Assembly: GCF_036077095.1 (NCBI RefSeq)
Contig: NZ_CP107960.1
Coordinates: 1,488,001 to 1,552,000 of the forward strand
Direction of reading: 5' to 3'
DNA from: Streptomyces sp. NBC_00376
Lineage (GTDB): Bacteria > Actinomycetota > Actinomycetes > Streptomycetales > Streptomycetaceae
DNA: 64,000 nucleotides
In this document: piece after piece, positions 33,887 to 42,470 of the stretch
Numbering within the stretch: the stretch's first letter is position 1
How the letters are laid out: every line of letters begins with the position of its first letter
Made by a program: the position numbers and the translations under genes
The notes under the pieces: generated by a model
What the model was told of the DNA's origin: nothing
What the model saw: the letters and a program-made list of their open reading frames with translations, nothing else
Databases searched by the model: none

Positions 33887-34291
33887 TCAGTGGTCGAGTT
33901 CCTGCTGTACCCGCCGCGAGGGGCGGAACGTGTACAGGTCGAGGATCTCCGGCGGGTCCACCAGCCCGGGACCGCCCGCCTCGACCCAGGTGACGATGTC
34001 CGTCACCGCGTCCGGGTCGTTGACCAGCCCGAGCCAGACCGGGCGGCCGCCCGCCCGGCGGCCCTCGGCCGACGGCTGCACGACGACGACATTGGCCCGT
34101 TCGCAGGAGTCCAGGCACTCCACGGCACGCACGGTGGCGACCGCGCCGAGCGATCGCCGCAGCTCGGCGAGCTGACCGGCGTGGTCCACGTCCGGGATCT
34201 TGGGCGTCCCGCAGCAGCAGCCGCGGCAGACGCTGACGGTGGGCCGGGGCGTCCCCTCGGCGGGGGCCGCCCTTCGGGTGCGGCGGCTCAT
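33887..34291 (-). CDS. thioredoxin-like [2Fe-2S] ferredoxin-domain protein
   Basis: Encodes 134 residues. The cysteine pattern VCRGCCCGT near residue 24 and VECLDSCERANVVVVQPS near residue 67 matches the small (2Fe-2S) ferredoxin-domain family with a thioredoxin-like fold, although an extra Cys makes the exact ligands uncertain. The C-terminal WLGLVNDPDAVTDIVTWV follows the family. It may act as a small electron carrier. ATG 34291 with GGAGG nine bases upstream is preferred over the open frame to 34486. Confidence 0.8.
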   Translation of the reverse strand: MSRRTRRAAPAEGTPRPTVSVCRGCCCGTPKIPDVDHAGQLAELRRSLGAVATVRAVECLDSCERANVVVVQPSAEGRRAGGRPVWLGLVNDPDAVTDIVTWVEAGGPGLVDPPEILDLYTFRPSRRVQQELDH

Positions 34292-34399
34292 GCGGGAACG
34301 CCTCCGGTGCGGGCGGGGATGATCACCAGGGGACTGTACCGATCCCCGCCACCGGATCGAACACCTGCTCTCCCCCGTTCGGGGGTGGGGTACAGTTGA

Positions 34400-34520
34400 T
34401 GGCTGCGAAGGGGAGTAGCCCCGCAAACCGGTCGTCGACACACTGGAACCCCCGGGTTCCCGGTGGCCGGGCCCGTGGATCATCACGGGCGGGCGAGACC
34501 TTCGGTCAGGTATGACACGC
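34400..34520 (+). promoter_or_regulatory. yybP-ykoY manganese riboswitch
   Basis: Conserved elements appear in order: AAGGGGAGTAGCCC (34409-34421), an internal GTCGACACACTGG arm, and GGGCGAGACCTTCGGTC (34491-34506) closing the structure. These match the yybP-ykoY Mn2+-sensing class, and the downstream gene is the GDT1/UPF0016 transporter family it typically controls in actinobacteria. The leader extends to the start at 34629 and includes GC hairpins that could act as the expression platform. Recognised by eye, not by a covariance search. Confidence 0.8.
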
Positions 34521-34628
34521 CCGCGCCCCCGTGGGCGCTGACGTCATGCCGGGCCGAGTGGTCCTCCGGAAGCCCGAGTGGCGCTTCGCGAAGACCCGGG
34601 GCCCGGCTCTCACAGAAAGCCACCCGGA

Positions 34629-35213
34629 ATGCACCTCGACCCCTGGGCGATCCTCACCGCCTTCGGTCTGATCTTCCTTGCGGAGCTCCCCGACAAGACG
34701 ATGTTCGCGTCGCTCGCCATGGGCACCCGCATGCGGCCGCTGTACGTCTGGTTCGGCACGTCGTCCGCGTTCATCGTGCACGTCGCCATCGCGGTGGGGG
34801 CGGGCAGCCTGATCGGGTTGCTGCCCGACTGGATCGTCAAGCTCGTCTCCGCCTCCCTCTTCGCGTTCGGGGCCTTCATGCTGCTGCGCTCGGGTGGCGG
34901 CGATGACGGCGAGGACGGCGGAACGAAGACGGTGACCGGTTTCTGGCCGGTCTATTCGACCGCGTTCATGGCCGTCTTCATCAGCGAGTGGGGCGACCTC
35001 ACCCAGATCACCACGGCCAACCTGGCCGCGAGCAACGGCACCTGGTCCACGGCGATCGGGTCCGCGGCCGCCCTGATGTCCGTCTCGGCGCTGGCGCTGC
35101 TCGCCGGGCGCTTCATCGCCAAGCGGGTACCGCTGAAGACGGTCCAGCGGATGGGCGGGCTCTGCATGCTGGGGCTGGCGATCTGGACCCTGGTGGAGAT
35201 CTTCACCGGCTGA
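34629..35213 (+). CDS. GDT1/TMEM165 (UPF0016) family cation transporter
   Basis: Encodes 194 residues in six membrane helices built as two inverted halves, each with the family's acidic motif: AELPDKTMFAS in helix 1 and SEWGDLTQITTA in helix 4. A Gly/Asp-rich loop (GGGDDGEDGG) joins the halves. Members export Mn2+ (and move Ca2+/H+) across the membrane; the manganese riboswitch upstream supports Mn2+ efflux here. ATG 34629 follows the riboswitch expression platform. A bidirectional terminator separates it from ogt. Confidence 0.9.
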   Translation: MHLDPWAILTAFGLIFLAELPDKTMFASLAMGTRMRPLYVWFGTSSAFIVHVAIAVGAGSLIGLLPDWIVKLVSASLFAFGAFMLLRSGGGDDGEDGGTKTVTGFWPVYSTAFMAVFISEWGDLTQITTANLAASNGTWSTAIGSAAALMSVSALALLAGRFIAKRVPLKTVQRMGGLCMLGLAIWTLVEIFTG

Positions 35214-35241
35214 CGGCCGGCGCGTACGCAGGTGGCTCGGG

Positions 35242-35271
35242 ACGGGCCCGGACCTCGGTGTCCGGGCCCGT
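35242..35271. terminator. bidirectional terminator between gdt1-type gene and ogt
   Basis: A 12-bp stem, ACGGGCCCGGAC (35242-35253) pairing with 35260-35271 around a six-base loop, between convergent genes; TT follows on the plus strand. Confidence 0.75.
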
Positions 35272-35309
35272 TGCCGTGTCGGTTTCCACGGGAGAGGGCG
35301 CGGGCGGCG

Positions 35310-35834
35310 TCAGAAGAGCGCCGGGGTGTCGTCCTGCGTACCGTTCTCGAAGGCCAGCAGCCGCTGCTTGCGGTCGAGTCCGCCGCCGTAGCCGGTGAGA
35401 CCGCCCGAGGCGCCGATGACACGGTGGCAGGGGACGATGATGCCCACCGGGTTCTTCCCGTTGGCCAACCCCACCGCCCGTGAGGCGCCCGGCTTGCCGA
35501 GGTTCTCGGCCAGTTCGCCGTACGAGCGGGTCTCGCCGTACGGGATCAGCCGCAACTGCTCCCAGACGCTGCGCTGGAACGGGGTGCCGTCCAGGCGAAG
35601 CGGCAGGTCGAAGGTGCGCAACTCCCCGGCGAAGTAGGCGTCGAGCTGGCGGACGGCCTCCGTGAAGGGCCGGGGGTCACGTTCGCCGAAGGTCACCTCG
35701 GGCGGGCGGTGCCGCTGACCGGTCATGTAGAGGCCCGCGAGGACCCCGTCGGTGGCGACGAGGGTGAGCGGACCGTACGGGCTGTCGACGACGGTGTGCT
35801 GCCGGGTCGCCGCGGGTGGCTGCGGATCGGTCAT
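35310..35834 (-). CDS. ogt: methylated-DNA--protein-cysteine S-methyltransferase
   Basis: Encodes 174 residues. It has the active-site motif [13 protein letters not shown], the preceding [13 protein letters not shown] helix-turn-helix/Asn-hinge region and the C-terminal [16 protein letters not shown]. It repairs O6-methylguanine by irreversible transfer of the methyl group to the motif Cys. The ATG overlaps the last four bases of the ada-alkA gene (ATGA), so the two alkylation-repair proteins are cotranslated. Confidence 0.95.
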   Translation of the reverse strand: MTDPQPPAATRQHTVVDSPYGPLTLVATDGVLAGLYMTGQRHRPPEVTFGERDPRPFTEAVRQLDAYFAGELRTFDLPLRLDGTPFQRSVWEQLRLIPYGETRSYGELAENLGKPGASRAVGLANGKNPVGIIVPCHRVIGASGGLTGYGGGLDRKQRLLAFENGTQDDTPALF

Positions 35835-37327
35835 GGCTGGACTTCCCGGTTCTTTTCGGTGGGCAGGTGGTTGATGGGGTGGTCGTCCACGGTCCACAGG
35901 TACTGGACCGCGTACGCCCTCCAGGGGCGCCAGGCGGCCGCGCGGGCGGTGAGCGCCGCGGGTGTCGAGGGGAGGCCGAGCTCCTCGGCGGCGCGCCGGA
36001 TGCCGAGGTCGGTGGGGAGGAAGGCGTCCGGGTCGCCGAGCGCCCGCATCGCGATGACCTCGACGGTCCAGGGGCCGAAGCCGGGGAGCGCGGTCAGTTC
36101 GGTCCGCGCCTGCTCCCAGTCGGTGTCGGTGCCCAGCCGCAGCGATCCGTCGGCGAGTGCGGAGACGAGCGTGGTGAGGGTGGTGCGGCGGCTGCGGGGC
36201 AGGGCCAGCTGTTCCGGGTCGAGTCCGGCGAGGGCCGCCGGGTCCGGGAAGAGGTGGGTGAGGCCGCCCTCCGGGTCGTCGACCGGCAGACCGTGCGCGC
36301 CGACCAGGCGGGCCGCGTGGGTGCGGGCGGCGGCGGTCGAGACCTGCTGGCCGAGCACCGCCCGTACGGCGAACTCCGCGCCGTCGACGGTACGCGGCAC
36401 CCGCCGGCCGGGCGCCTTGCCGACCAGCGGGGCGAGCAGCGGATCGGCGCGCAGCTGCTCGTCGACGGCCTCCGGGTCGGCGTCCAGGTCGAGCAGCCAG
36501 CGGCAGCGGCTGATCGCGAGGGTGAGGTCGCGCGGGTCGGTGAGGGAGAGACGGCAGGCGATGTGGTCGGGGTGCGGGGTGAGCGCGACGATGCCGTGTC
36601 CGTACCGCAGGGAGAGGGTGCGGCGGTAGGCACCGTCGCGCCACTCCTCGACGCCGGGGACGGCGGTCGCGGCGAGGTGACCGAAGAGGTTGCTGGGGTT
36701 GAGCGGGGCCCGGTACGGCAGCCGCAGCGCGATCATGCCCGGGGTGGCCGGGGGTGTCCCGGACCGCGCGGCGCGGCTGCGCAGTTCGCCCGGGGCGAGC
36801 GCGAAGACCTGGCGGACGGTGTCGTTGAAGGTACGGATCGAGGAGAACCCGGCGGCGAACGCGACTTCCGCCATGGGGAGTCCGGTCGTCTCGATGAGCA
36901 GTCTCGCGGTCTGGGCGCGCTGCGCGCGGGCCAGGGCGAGCGGGCCGGCTCCGAGCTCGGCGAGCAGCTGGCGTTCGATCTGCCGGGCGGAGTAGCCGAG
37001 CCGTGCGGCCAGTCCGGGGACGCCCTCGCGGTCGACGACACCGTCCCGGATGAGCCGCATCGCGCGGGCCACGGAGTCGGCGCGGGCGTTCCACTCCGGG
37101 GAGCCGGGGCTGGTGTCGGGCCGGCACCGTTTGCAGGCACGGAATCCGGCCTGCTGACAGGCCGCGGCACTGGGGTAGAAGGTCATGTTCTCGACCTTGG
37201 GCGGCACGGCCGGGCAGCTGGGACGGCAGTAGATCCGGGTGGTCAGGACCGCCGTGAAGAACCAGCCGTCGAAGCGGGCGTCCTTGGAGTGGACGGCCCG
37301 TACGCAGCGCTCGGTGTCGGTGTACAT
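35831..37327 (-). CDS. alkA: Ada-AlkA fusion: methyl-phosphotriester sensor with DNA-3-methyladenine glycosylase II
   Basis: Encodes 498 residues. The Ada N-terminal zinc domain is intact: C34, C38, C65 and C68 ([18 protein letters not shown]) with spacing identical to E. coli Ada 38/42/69/72, so C34 should be the methyl acceptor. An AraC-type helix-turn-helix follows ([35 protein letters not shown], ~100-190), then an AlkA N-domain and the HhH-GPD glycosylase ([42 protein letters not shown] with the catalytic Asp). It senses and repairs alkylation and probably activates its own operon with ogt. Confidence 0.93.
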   Translation of the reverse strand: MYTDTERCVRAVHSKDARFDGWFFTAVLTTRIYCRPSCPAVPPKVENMTFYPSAAACQQAGFRACKRCRPDTSPGSPEWNARADSVARAMRLIRDGVVDREGVPGLAARLGYSARQIERQLLAELGAGPLALARAQRAQTARLLIETTGLPMAEVAFAAGFSSIRTFNDTVRQVFALAPGELRSRAARSGTPPATPGMIALRLPYRAPLNPSNLFGHLAATAVPGVEEWRDGAYRRTLSLRYGHGIVALTPHPDHIACRLSLTDPRDLTLAISRCRWLLDLDADPEAVDEQLRADPLLAPLVGKAPGRRVPRTVDGAEFAVRAVLGQQVSTAAARTHAARLVGAHGLPVDDPEGGLTHLFPDPAALAGLDPEQLALPRSRRTTLTTLVSALADGSLRLGTDTDWEQARTELTALPGFGPWTVEVIAMRALGDPDAFLPTDLGIRRAAEELGLPSTPAALTARAAAWRPWRAYAVQYLWTVDDHPINHLPTEKNREVQP

Positions 37328-37492
37328 GGCTCAAGCATCCGTCACCCGGAATCCCGAGGCTGGCGAGAATCCGACATGGACCTCGCGCTGCCAGGAACTC
37401 TTCGGAGGCCGTGCCGGGCTCCCGGGCTCCCGGGCGGGGAGTCCGCGCAGGGTGGACAACCCCTGAGGCGGCTTCCACGCCCGGGGCGGCTG

Positions 37493-37798
37493 TCACCAGG
37501 AGGACTTGGTGACCCCCGGCAGGAATCCGGCATGCGCCTGCTCGCGTGCGCGGACTCGGGAGAGACCGAACTTCCGCAGGTATCCGCGGGGCCGCCCGTC
37601 CACGCTGTCCCGGTTGCGCAACCGGGTCGCACTGGCGTCGCGCGGCTGGCGCCGGAGCTCGTCCGCGGCGGCCCGGCGTTCGGTGTCCGTGGTGGACGGC
37701 CGGCGGATGATCTCCTTCAGCTCGGCGCGACGGGCGGCGTACCGCTCGACGGTCGCCCTGCGCTTCTCGTTCTGCGCGATCTTGCTCTTCTTGGCCAT
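37493..37798 (-). CDS. rpsN: 30S ribosomal protein S14, zinc-independent (C-minus) paralogue
   Basis: Encodes 101 residues, the long form of S14 ([14 protein letters not shown]... to [17 protein letters not shown]...GVTKSSW). It has no cysteines, so it lacks the CxxC zinc ribbon of the constitutive paralogue. Such copies replace the zinc form in the ribosome under zinc starvation. The ATG overlaps the rpmB stop (ATGA). Zur regulation is inferred from the box at 38074. Confidence 0.95.
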   Translation of the reverse strand: MAKKSKIAQNEKRRATVERYAARRAELKEIIRRPSTTDTERRAAADELRRQPRDASATRLRNRDSVDGRPRGYLRKFGLSRVRAREQAHAGFLPGVTKSSW

Positions 37799-38034
37799 CA
37801 GACCTTCCCTCCCCCGGCCCGGATGCGGGCGACGGCCGCCTCGATCCCGATGCTGTCGACGGTCCTGATCGCCCTGGCGGCGAGCGTGAGCCGGACGTAC
37901 CGGCCCTCGCTCGACAACCAGTACCTCTTGCGCTGGATGTTGGGGTCGAAGCGGCGTGAGGTGCGCCGGTGCGAGTGGGAGATGTTGTTGCCGAAGCCCG
38001 GCCGGGCGCCGGTCAGTTGGCAGTGGGCGGACAC
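37798..38034 (-). CDS. rpmB: 50S ribosomal protein L28, zinc-independent paralogue
   Basis: Encodes 78 residues: [25 protein letters not shown] and the C-terminal [17 protein letters not shown] match L28. Only one Cys remains, so the zinc-binding CxxC pairs are missing, as in Zur-controlled C-minus copies. GTG 38034 is the start. First gene of a two-gene operon with rpsN, transcribed away from the Zur box at 38074-38088. Confidence 0.95.
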   Translation of the reverse strand: MSAHCQLTGARPGFGNNISHSHRRTSRRFDPNIQRKRYWLSSEGRYVRLTLAARAIRTVDSIGIEAAVARIRAGGGKV

Positions 38035-38066
38035 GGTGCTACCTGCTTTCTGCGGAGAACCACATA

Positions 38067-38094
38067 TTGGAAATGGAAATCATTGCCATATAGT
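38067..38094. promoter_or_regulatory. Zur box in a bidirectional promoter
   Basis: TGGAAATCATTGCCA (38074-38088) is a symmetric 15-mer fitting the actinobacterial Zur pattern TGnnAATnATTnnCA on one strand. It fills the spacer between TTGGAA (38067-38072) and TATAGT (38089-38094) of the plus-strand promoter, and lies 40 bases upstream of rpmB on the other strand. Repression of both directions by zinc-loaded Zur is inferred. Confidence 0.8.
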
Positions 38095-38102
38095 AGCGGT
38101 CA

Positions 38103-39280
38103 TGGCTCGCAACGAACTACGCCCGGCCGTCAGGCCCCACCGGTTGCCCGTCCTCGTCGTCGGCGGGCTCCACTCCGACGCGCGCAGGAAGGTGGTGGAA
38201 CGGCTGCTGCGCACCGTCCCCGGCAGCGTCGCGCTCCACCACGATCTGGCCACGGCCGCCGAGGGCACCGTGTGGCGCCTCGTCCGCGACGCGTCGGGCG
38301 AACTGTCGCGCGGCCAGGCCCCGCTCGTCGACGACTGCGCCTGCTGCGCGTTGCGCGAGGACCTGGTGCCGGAGCTGGAGCGGCTGGCCGCCGACGGGGC
38401 GACCCGGCTCGCGGTGGTCGAACTGTGGGACTCCGTCGAGCCGAGGGCGATGGCCGAGGCCGTCGTCACGCACGGCGGCGACACCCTCGAACTCACCAAT
38501 GTGATGACGGCCGTCGACCCCGCTCTCGTCATGCCCTGTCTCGGGAACGGCGACGACCTGGCCGGCGTCGGCCTGGCGGCAGCAGCCTCGGACCGGCGGA
38601 CCGTCGGCGACACCTGGGCACGGCAGCTGGAGTACGCGCCGGTGATCGTTCTCGTGGACGGCGACGAAGCCTGCGAAGAGGACCGCGCACTACTGGCCCA
38701 GCTCCACCCGACGGCCCGTCAAGTATGGTACGAATCGGGGGAATTGGGTCTGCTCGCGTTCGCGGGCTTCGACGTGGAATCGGCGGCGGCGGCCCAGCAC
38801 CCGGCCTGTGCGCTGCTGCCGCAGGAGGCGGACGGGGCCGGGGTCGCCACGCTCGTCTGGCACCGCCACCGCCCCTTCCACCCCGAGCGGCTCTTCCAGG
38901 CGCTGGAGGAGTTGTGCTGTGCGGCAGCGCGCAGCCGGGGCCGCTTCTGGCTCGCCGACCGCCCCGACACCCTGCTGGCCTGGTACGCCGCCGGCGGCGC
39001 CCTCTGCGTGGAGAGCGCGGGCCCGTGGCTGGCCTCCCTGCCGGACGCGGCCTGGGACATGGTGCCTCCGGTCCGCCGGGCGGCGGCTGCCCTGGACTGG
39101 CACCCCGAGCACGGCGACCGCTGCCAGCACCTCGTCTTCACCTCCCCCGGCCTCGACCGGGACGGGCTGGCCCGGCTCCTCGACGCCTGCCTGCTCACCG
39201 ACGCCGAATACGCCGCGGGCCCCGAGGCGTGGAGACGGCTCCCGTCCCCCTTCGACTCGTTCCTCGACCCGGTCCGCTGA
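38103..39280 (+). CDS. CobW/COG0523-like protein with degenerate P-loop
   Basis: Encodes 392 residues. Family features are the CACCALRED motif (the CxCC metal site of COG0523, residues ~79-87), VVELWDSVEPRAMAEA and a C-terminal CobW_C domain (RGRFWLADRPDTLLAWYAAGG). However the expected Walker A GxxGxGKT is replaced by VVGGLHSDARRKVVERLL, with no GK(S/T), and no NKxD guanine motif is seen. The Zur box upstream suggests a zinc-starvation role, perhaps zinc handling without normal GTPase activity. TATAGT lies eight bases before the ATG and there is no ribosome site, so translation is probably leaderless. Confidence 0.82.
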
Positions 39281-39341
39281 CTCCGGCCGGCGGCGGAAGC
39301 CCCGCGCTAGTCCGGTCGGCCCTCTTCGGCTTCGCCCCGGA

Positions 39342-39887
39342 TCAGCCCTGCGCAGCCAGTACCTCTTCGAACTCCGCGTACGCGTGCGCGTCGAACAGCA
39401 CGAACCGCACCTCCTCCACGGGCGGCGCGGCCTCCGCCAGGACCGTGCGTACGGCGATGCGTGCCCCGTCGTCCATCGGCCAGCCGTAGATCCCGGTCGA
39501 GATGGCCGGGAAGGCGACGGTACGCGCCCCCAACTCCGCGGCCGTCCGCAGTGATTCGCGGTAGCACGAGGCGAGGAGCGCCGAGCGGTCCTCGGAACTG
39601 CTCCAGACCGGGCCGACGGTGTGGACGACCCAGCGCGCGTCCAGCTGCCCGGCCGTCGTGGCGACGGCCTGGCCGGTGCGCAGGCCCTTTCCGTACCGCG
39701 AAGCGCGCAGCTCCCGGCATGCGGCGAGGATCTCCGGACCGCCCCGGCGGTGGACCGCGCCGTCGACCCCGCCCCCGCCGAGCAGGGAGGAGTTCGCCGC
39801 GTTGACGATGACATCGGCGGACTGCCGGGTGATGTCGCCGCGGACCAGGGTGACGGTCACGCCCTCGGGTGAACGCATGTGGACCAT
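39342..39887 (-). CDS. macrodomain protein, O-acetyl-ADP-ribose deacetylase type
   Basis: Encodes 181 residues forming one macrodomain. Ligand-binding motifs are complete: GDITRQSADVIVNAANSSLLGGGGVDGAVH, VVHTVGPVW and FPAISTGIYGWPMDD. MacroD-type enzymes hydrolyse O-acetyl-ADP-ribose or mono-ADP-ribosyl adducts. The start at ATG 39887 (MVHMRSPEG) has GGGG four bases upstream; 39878 is an alternative. The sirtuin at 32310 makes the same metabolite, but the two are 6 kb apart. Confidence 0.9.
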   Translation of the reverse strand: MVHMRSPEGVTVTLVRGDITRQSADVIVNAANSSLLGGGGVDGAVHRRGGPEILAACRELRASRYGKGLRTGQAVATTAGQLDARWVVHTVGPVWSSSEDRSALLASCYRESLRTAAELGARTVAFPAISTGIYGWPMDDGARIAVRTVLAEAAPPVEEVRFVLFDAHAYAEFEEVLAAQG

Positions 39888-39906
39888 GATGCCCCGTGCG
39901 GCCCGC

Positions 39907-41322
39907 TCAGGCCGCCCGCAGCCGCCGCCAGACAGCCTTCGCCGCGTGGTGGCCCGACATGCCGTGCACCCCGGGGCCGGGCGGAGTGGCCGAGGAGCAG
40001 AGGAACACCGCGGGGTGGGCCGTCGCGTAGGGGACCCGGGCGAGCTTGGGGCGCAGCACCGTCTGCAGGCCTGCGAAGGCGCCGCACGCGATGTCGCCGC
40101 CGACGTAGTTGGCATTGCGCGTCGCGAGCTCGGGCGGTCCCGCCACCGCGCGGGCCAGCACCAGGTCGCGGAAGCCGGGGGCGAAGCGCTCCAGTTGCCG
40201 TTCGATGACGTCGGTGGCGTCACCCTCCCAGCCCGACGGGACGTGTCCGTACGCCCAGAAGACGTGCCGGCCCTCGGGTGCGCGGGACGGGTCGACCAGG
40301 CTGGGCTGTGCGGTGATCAGGAACGGCACGCTGGGGTCGCGGCCTGTCACGGCGGCCGTCAGCGCGGCGTCGATCTCACCGGCCGTGGGGCCGATGTGGA
40401 CGGTGCCGGCCCGCCGGGCCTCCTCCGCCGTCCAGGGGACGGGGCCCGACAAGGCGTAATCGATCTTGAAGCAGGACGCTCCGTACCGGTAGCCGCGGTA
40501 GGCGTGGCCCAGTCCGGCGATGCGGGCGAGGGCGGTGGGCGAGGTGTCGAAGATGTAGGCGCGGGCGGGCGGCAGCTCGTCGAGGCGCTTGACCTCCGTG
40601 CCGGTACGGATCGTGCCGCCCTGTTCGCGTATGTACGAGGCGAGGGCGTCGGAGATGGACTGCGATCCGCCGCGCGGCACGGGCCAGCCCTTCTCGTGCG
40701 CGGCGAGCGCGAAGAGCAGGGCGATACCGCCGGTGGCGATTCCGCTGGTGGGAGCTATGGCATGGGCGGCGAGCCCGGCGAACAGGCCGCGCGCCTTCAC
40801 ACCGCCGAAGCGGCGGGAGAGCAGCGACGCGGGCTGGAGCGCGTCGAGACCGAAGCGCACCCAGCGGTAGGGGTCACGGGGCAGCCCGTCCCACGGGGTG
40901 CGCAGGAAGTCCTGGGCGAGGGTGTCCCAGTGGCCGAGGTAGGGGGCGACGAGCCTGCGGTACGCCCCCGCGTCCTGGGGTCCCAGCGACATGGCGCTCT
41001 CCCCCACCGAGCCGGTGAGCACGGCGGCCGTGCCGTCCGGGAAGGGGTGGGCGAGCGCCAGCTCGGGCTGGAGCCACTCCAGGCCGTGCCGGGCGAGCGG
41101 CATCGCGTCGAACGCGGGTGAGCCGATGCCCAGCGGGTGGACGGCGGAACAGGGGTCGTGACGGAATCCGGGGAGGGTGAGCTCCTCGGTGCGGGCACCG
41201 CCTCCGACGGTGTCCTGCGCTTCGAAGACCTCCACGGCGAAGCCGCGGCGGGCCAGTTCGGCCGCGGCGGTCAGTCCGTTGGGGCCCGCCCCCACGACGA
41301 CTGCATCGAGCATCGACGGCAC
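39907..41322 (-). CDS. NAD(P)/FAD-dependent oxidoreductase, phytoene-desaturase-like
   Basis: Encodes 471 residues. The N-terminal Rossmann site is [20 protein letters not shown] (residues ~8-27), and a C-terminal flavin-binding segment [18 protein letters not shown] closes the fold, as in the carotenoid-desaturase/amine-oxidase group. [15 protein letters not shown] is the family's second dinucleotide-fold motif. No carotenoid genes are nearby, so the substrate is unknown. GTG 41322 has AAGGAG seven bases upstream; ATG 41313 is in frame. The stop is 19 bp from the macrodomain gene. Confidence 0.87.
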   Translation of the reverse strand: MPSMLDAVVVGAGPNGLTAAAELARRGFAVEVFEAQDTVGGGARTEELTLPGFRHDPCSAVHPLGIGSPAFDAMPLARHGLEWLQPELALAHPFPDGTAAVLTGSVGESAMSLGPQDAGAYRRLVAPYLGHWDTLAQDFLRTPWDGLPRDPYRWVRFGLDALQPASLLSRRFGGVKARGLFAGLAAHAIAPTSGIATGGIALLFALAAHEKGWPVPRGGSQSISDALASYIREQGGTIRTGTEVKRLDELPPARAYIFDTSPTALARIAGLGHAYRGYRYGASCFKIDYALSGPVPWTAEEARRAGTVHIGPTAGEIDAALTAAVTGRDPSVPFLITAQPSLVDPSRAPEGRHVFWAYGHVPSGWEGDATDVIERQLERFAPGFRDLVLARAVAGPPELATRNANYVGGDIACGAFAGLQTVLRPKLARVPYATAHPAVFLCSSATPPGPGVHGMSGHHAAKAVWRRLRAA

Positions 41323-41409
41323 CTTCGGACTCCTTCGTCAGCCGACGGCCAGGGCACCCAGGATATTCCGAGGCACCGACAACGCGGGCGCGGGTATGGT
41401 AGCTGCGCG

Positions 41410-42282
41410 ATGGACACACCGAACTCCCAGGCCACGCCCCGGGCGGCCGACGAAGCGACCGCACCCGCCGCCCCCGTCACCGACGTGCCCGCCCGTATCG
41501 CCGACATGGCCGCCCGGCTCACCGCACTGCCCGGTATCCGGGCCGTCGCGCTGGGCGGCAGCCGGGCCCGTGGCACCCACCGTCCGGACTCCGACTGGGA
41601 CCTGGGCCTGTACTACCGCGGCACCCCCGACGTGGCGGCGCTGACCGCGCTGGCCTCCGAGGTGCAGGGTTCCCCCGCCGAGGTCGCCGGTCCCGGCGGG
41701 TGGGGGCCATGGGTCGACGGCGGGGCCTGGCTGCGGGTGGACGGCGTCCCGGTGGACTGGATCCTGCGCGATCTGGACCGGGTGGAGGCGGTCTGGGCCG
41801 ACTGCCGTGAGGGACGCTTCGAGGTGGGCGTGCAGCCGGGGCACCCGCTCGGGTTCTGGTCCCCCGCATATCCCGGCGAGGTCGCGCTGGGCCGGGTGAT
41901 CGCCGACCCGCAAAGGGAATTGACGGTACTTCAGGGAGAGGTCCGGAACTATCCGGAGCCGCTGCGCACCGCGCTCGTCGATGCCGCCTGGGAGGCGGAG
42001 TTCTCGGTGGCGGCCGCCCGCAAGTCGGCGCCCGGCGGCGACCGGCTCCATGTGTCGCTGTGCCTGTCGCGGGCGTTCGGCATCCTCGCCCAGTCCCTCC
42101 ACGCCCACCATCGCACCTGGTGTCTGAACGAGAAGGGCGCGGCGGCCGCGGCCGCCGCCCTGCCGGACACCCCCGAGCGGTACACCGAGCGGATCGGCGA
42201 GGCGCTGCGGGGCCTGGACGAGGAGGCGGTGGAGCTGGCCGCGGAGCTCGTGCGGGACGTCCGGTCGGCCTGCGGCGGGTGA
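41410..42282 (+). CDS. nucleotidyltransferase-domain protein (minimal NTase fold)
   Basis: Encodes 290 residues. The N-terminal domain has the GSx10DxD signature ALGGSRARGTHRPDSDWDLGLYY with the two metal-binding aspartates, and a third candidate acid in VDWILRDLDRV. The C-terminal half is helical and resembles DUF4037/HEPN-like substrate domains (SLCLSRAFGILAQSLHAHH). It could be an aminoglycoside-adenylyltransferase-like or house-keeping NTase; the acceptor is unknown. TATGGT lies nine bases before ATG 41410 and no ribosome site is evident. Confidence 0.83.
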   Translation: MDTPNSQATPRAADEATAPAAPVTDVPARIADMAARLTALPGIRAVALGGSRARGTHRPDSDWDLGLYYRGTPDVAALTALASEVQGSPAEVAGPGGWGPWVDGGAWLRVDGVPVDWILRDLDRVEAVWADCREGRFEVGVQPGHPLGFWSPAYPGEVALGRVIADPQRELTVLQGEVRNYPEPLRTALVDAAWEAEFSVAAARKSAPGGDRLHVSLCLSRAFGILAQSLHAHHRTWCLNEKGAAAAAAALPDTPERYTERIGEALRGLDEEAVELAAELVRDVRSACGG

Positions 42283-42470
42283 GGTGGCCCGGCAGGTGGG
42301 GTGAGCCTGCGGGTGGGATGATTCTGCGGCGCGTGAGACGGGCCGACGGGCGGGGTGGGCCCGCGGCGGGTGAGATGAGCCGGCGGGCAACGCAGGCCCG
42401 CGCCCGGCTCGCGGCGCCGGCCCGCGAGCTCCTGGCCTGATCGGGGTCCCGATCCTGATCGGAGTCCTGC

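Noticed and set aside
35242..35271. Considered as a protein-binding operator because of its symmetry
   Set aside because: Position just after two convergent stops and a long GC stem with short loop fit a terminator better.
42283..42470. G-rich stretch with repeated GGCGGGTGAG-like words
   Set aside because: Words are irregular in length and spacing; this looks like simple sequence between convergent genes rather than an array.
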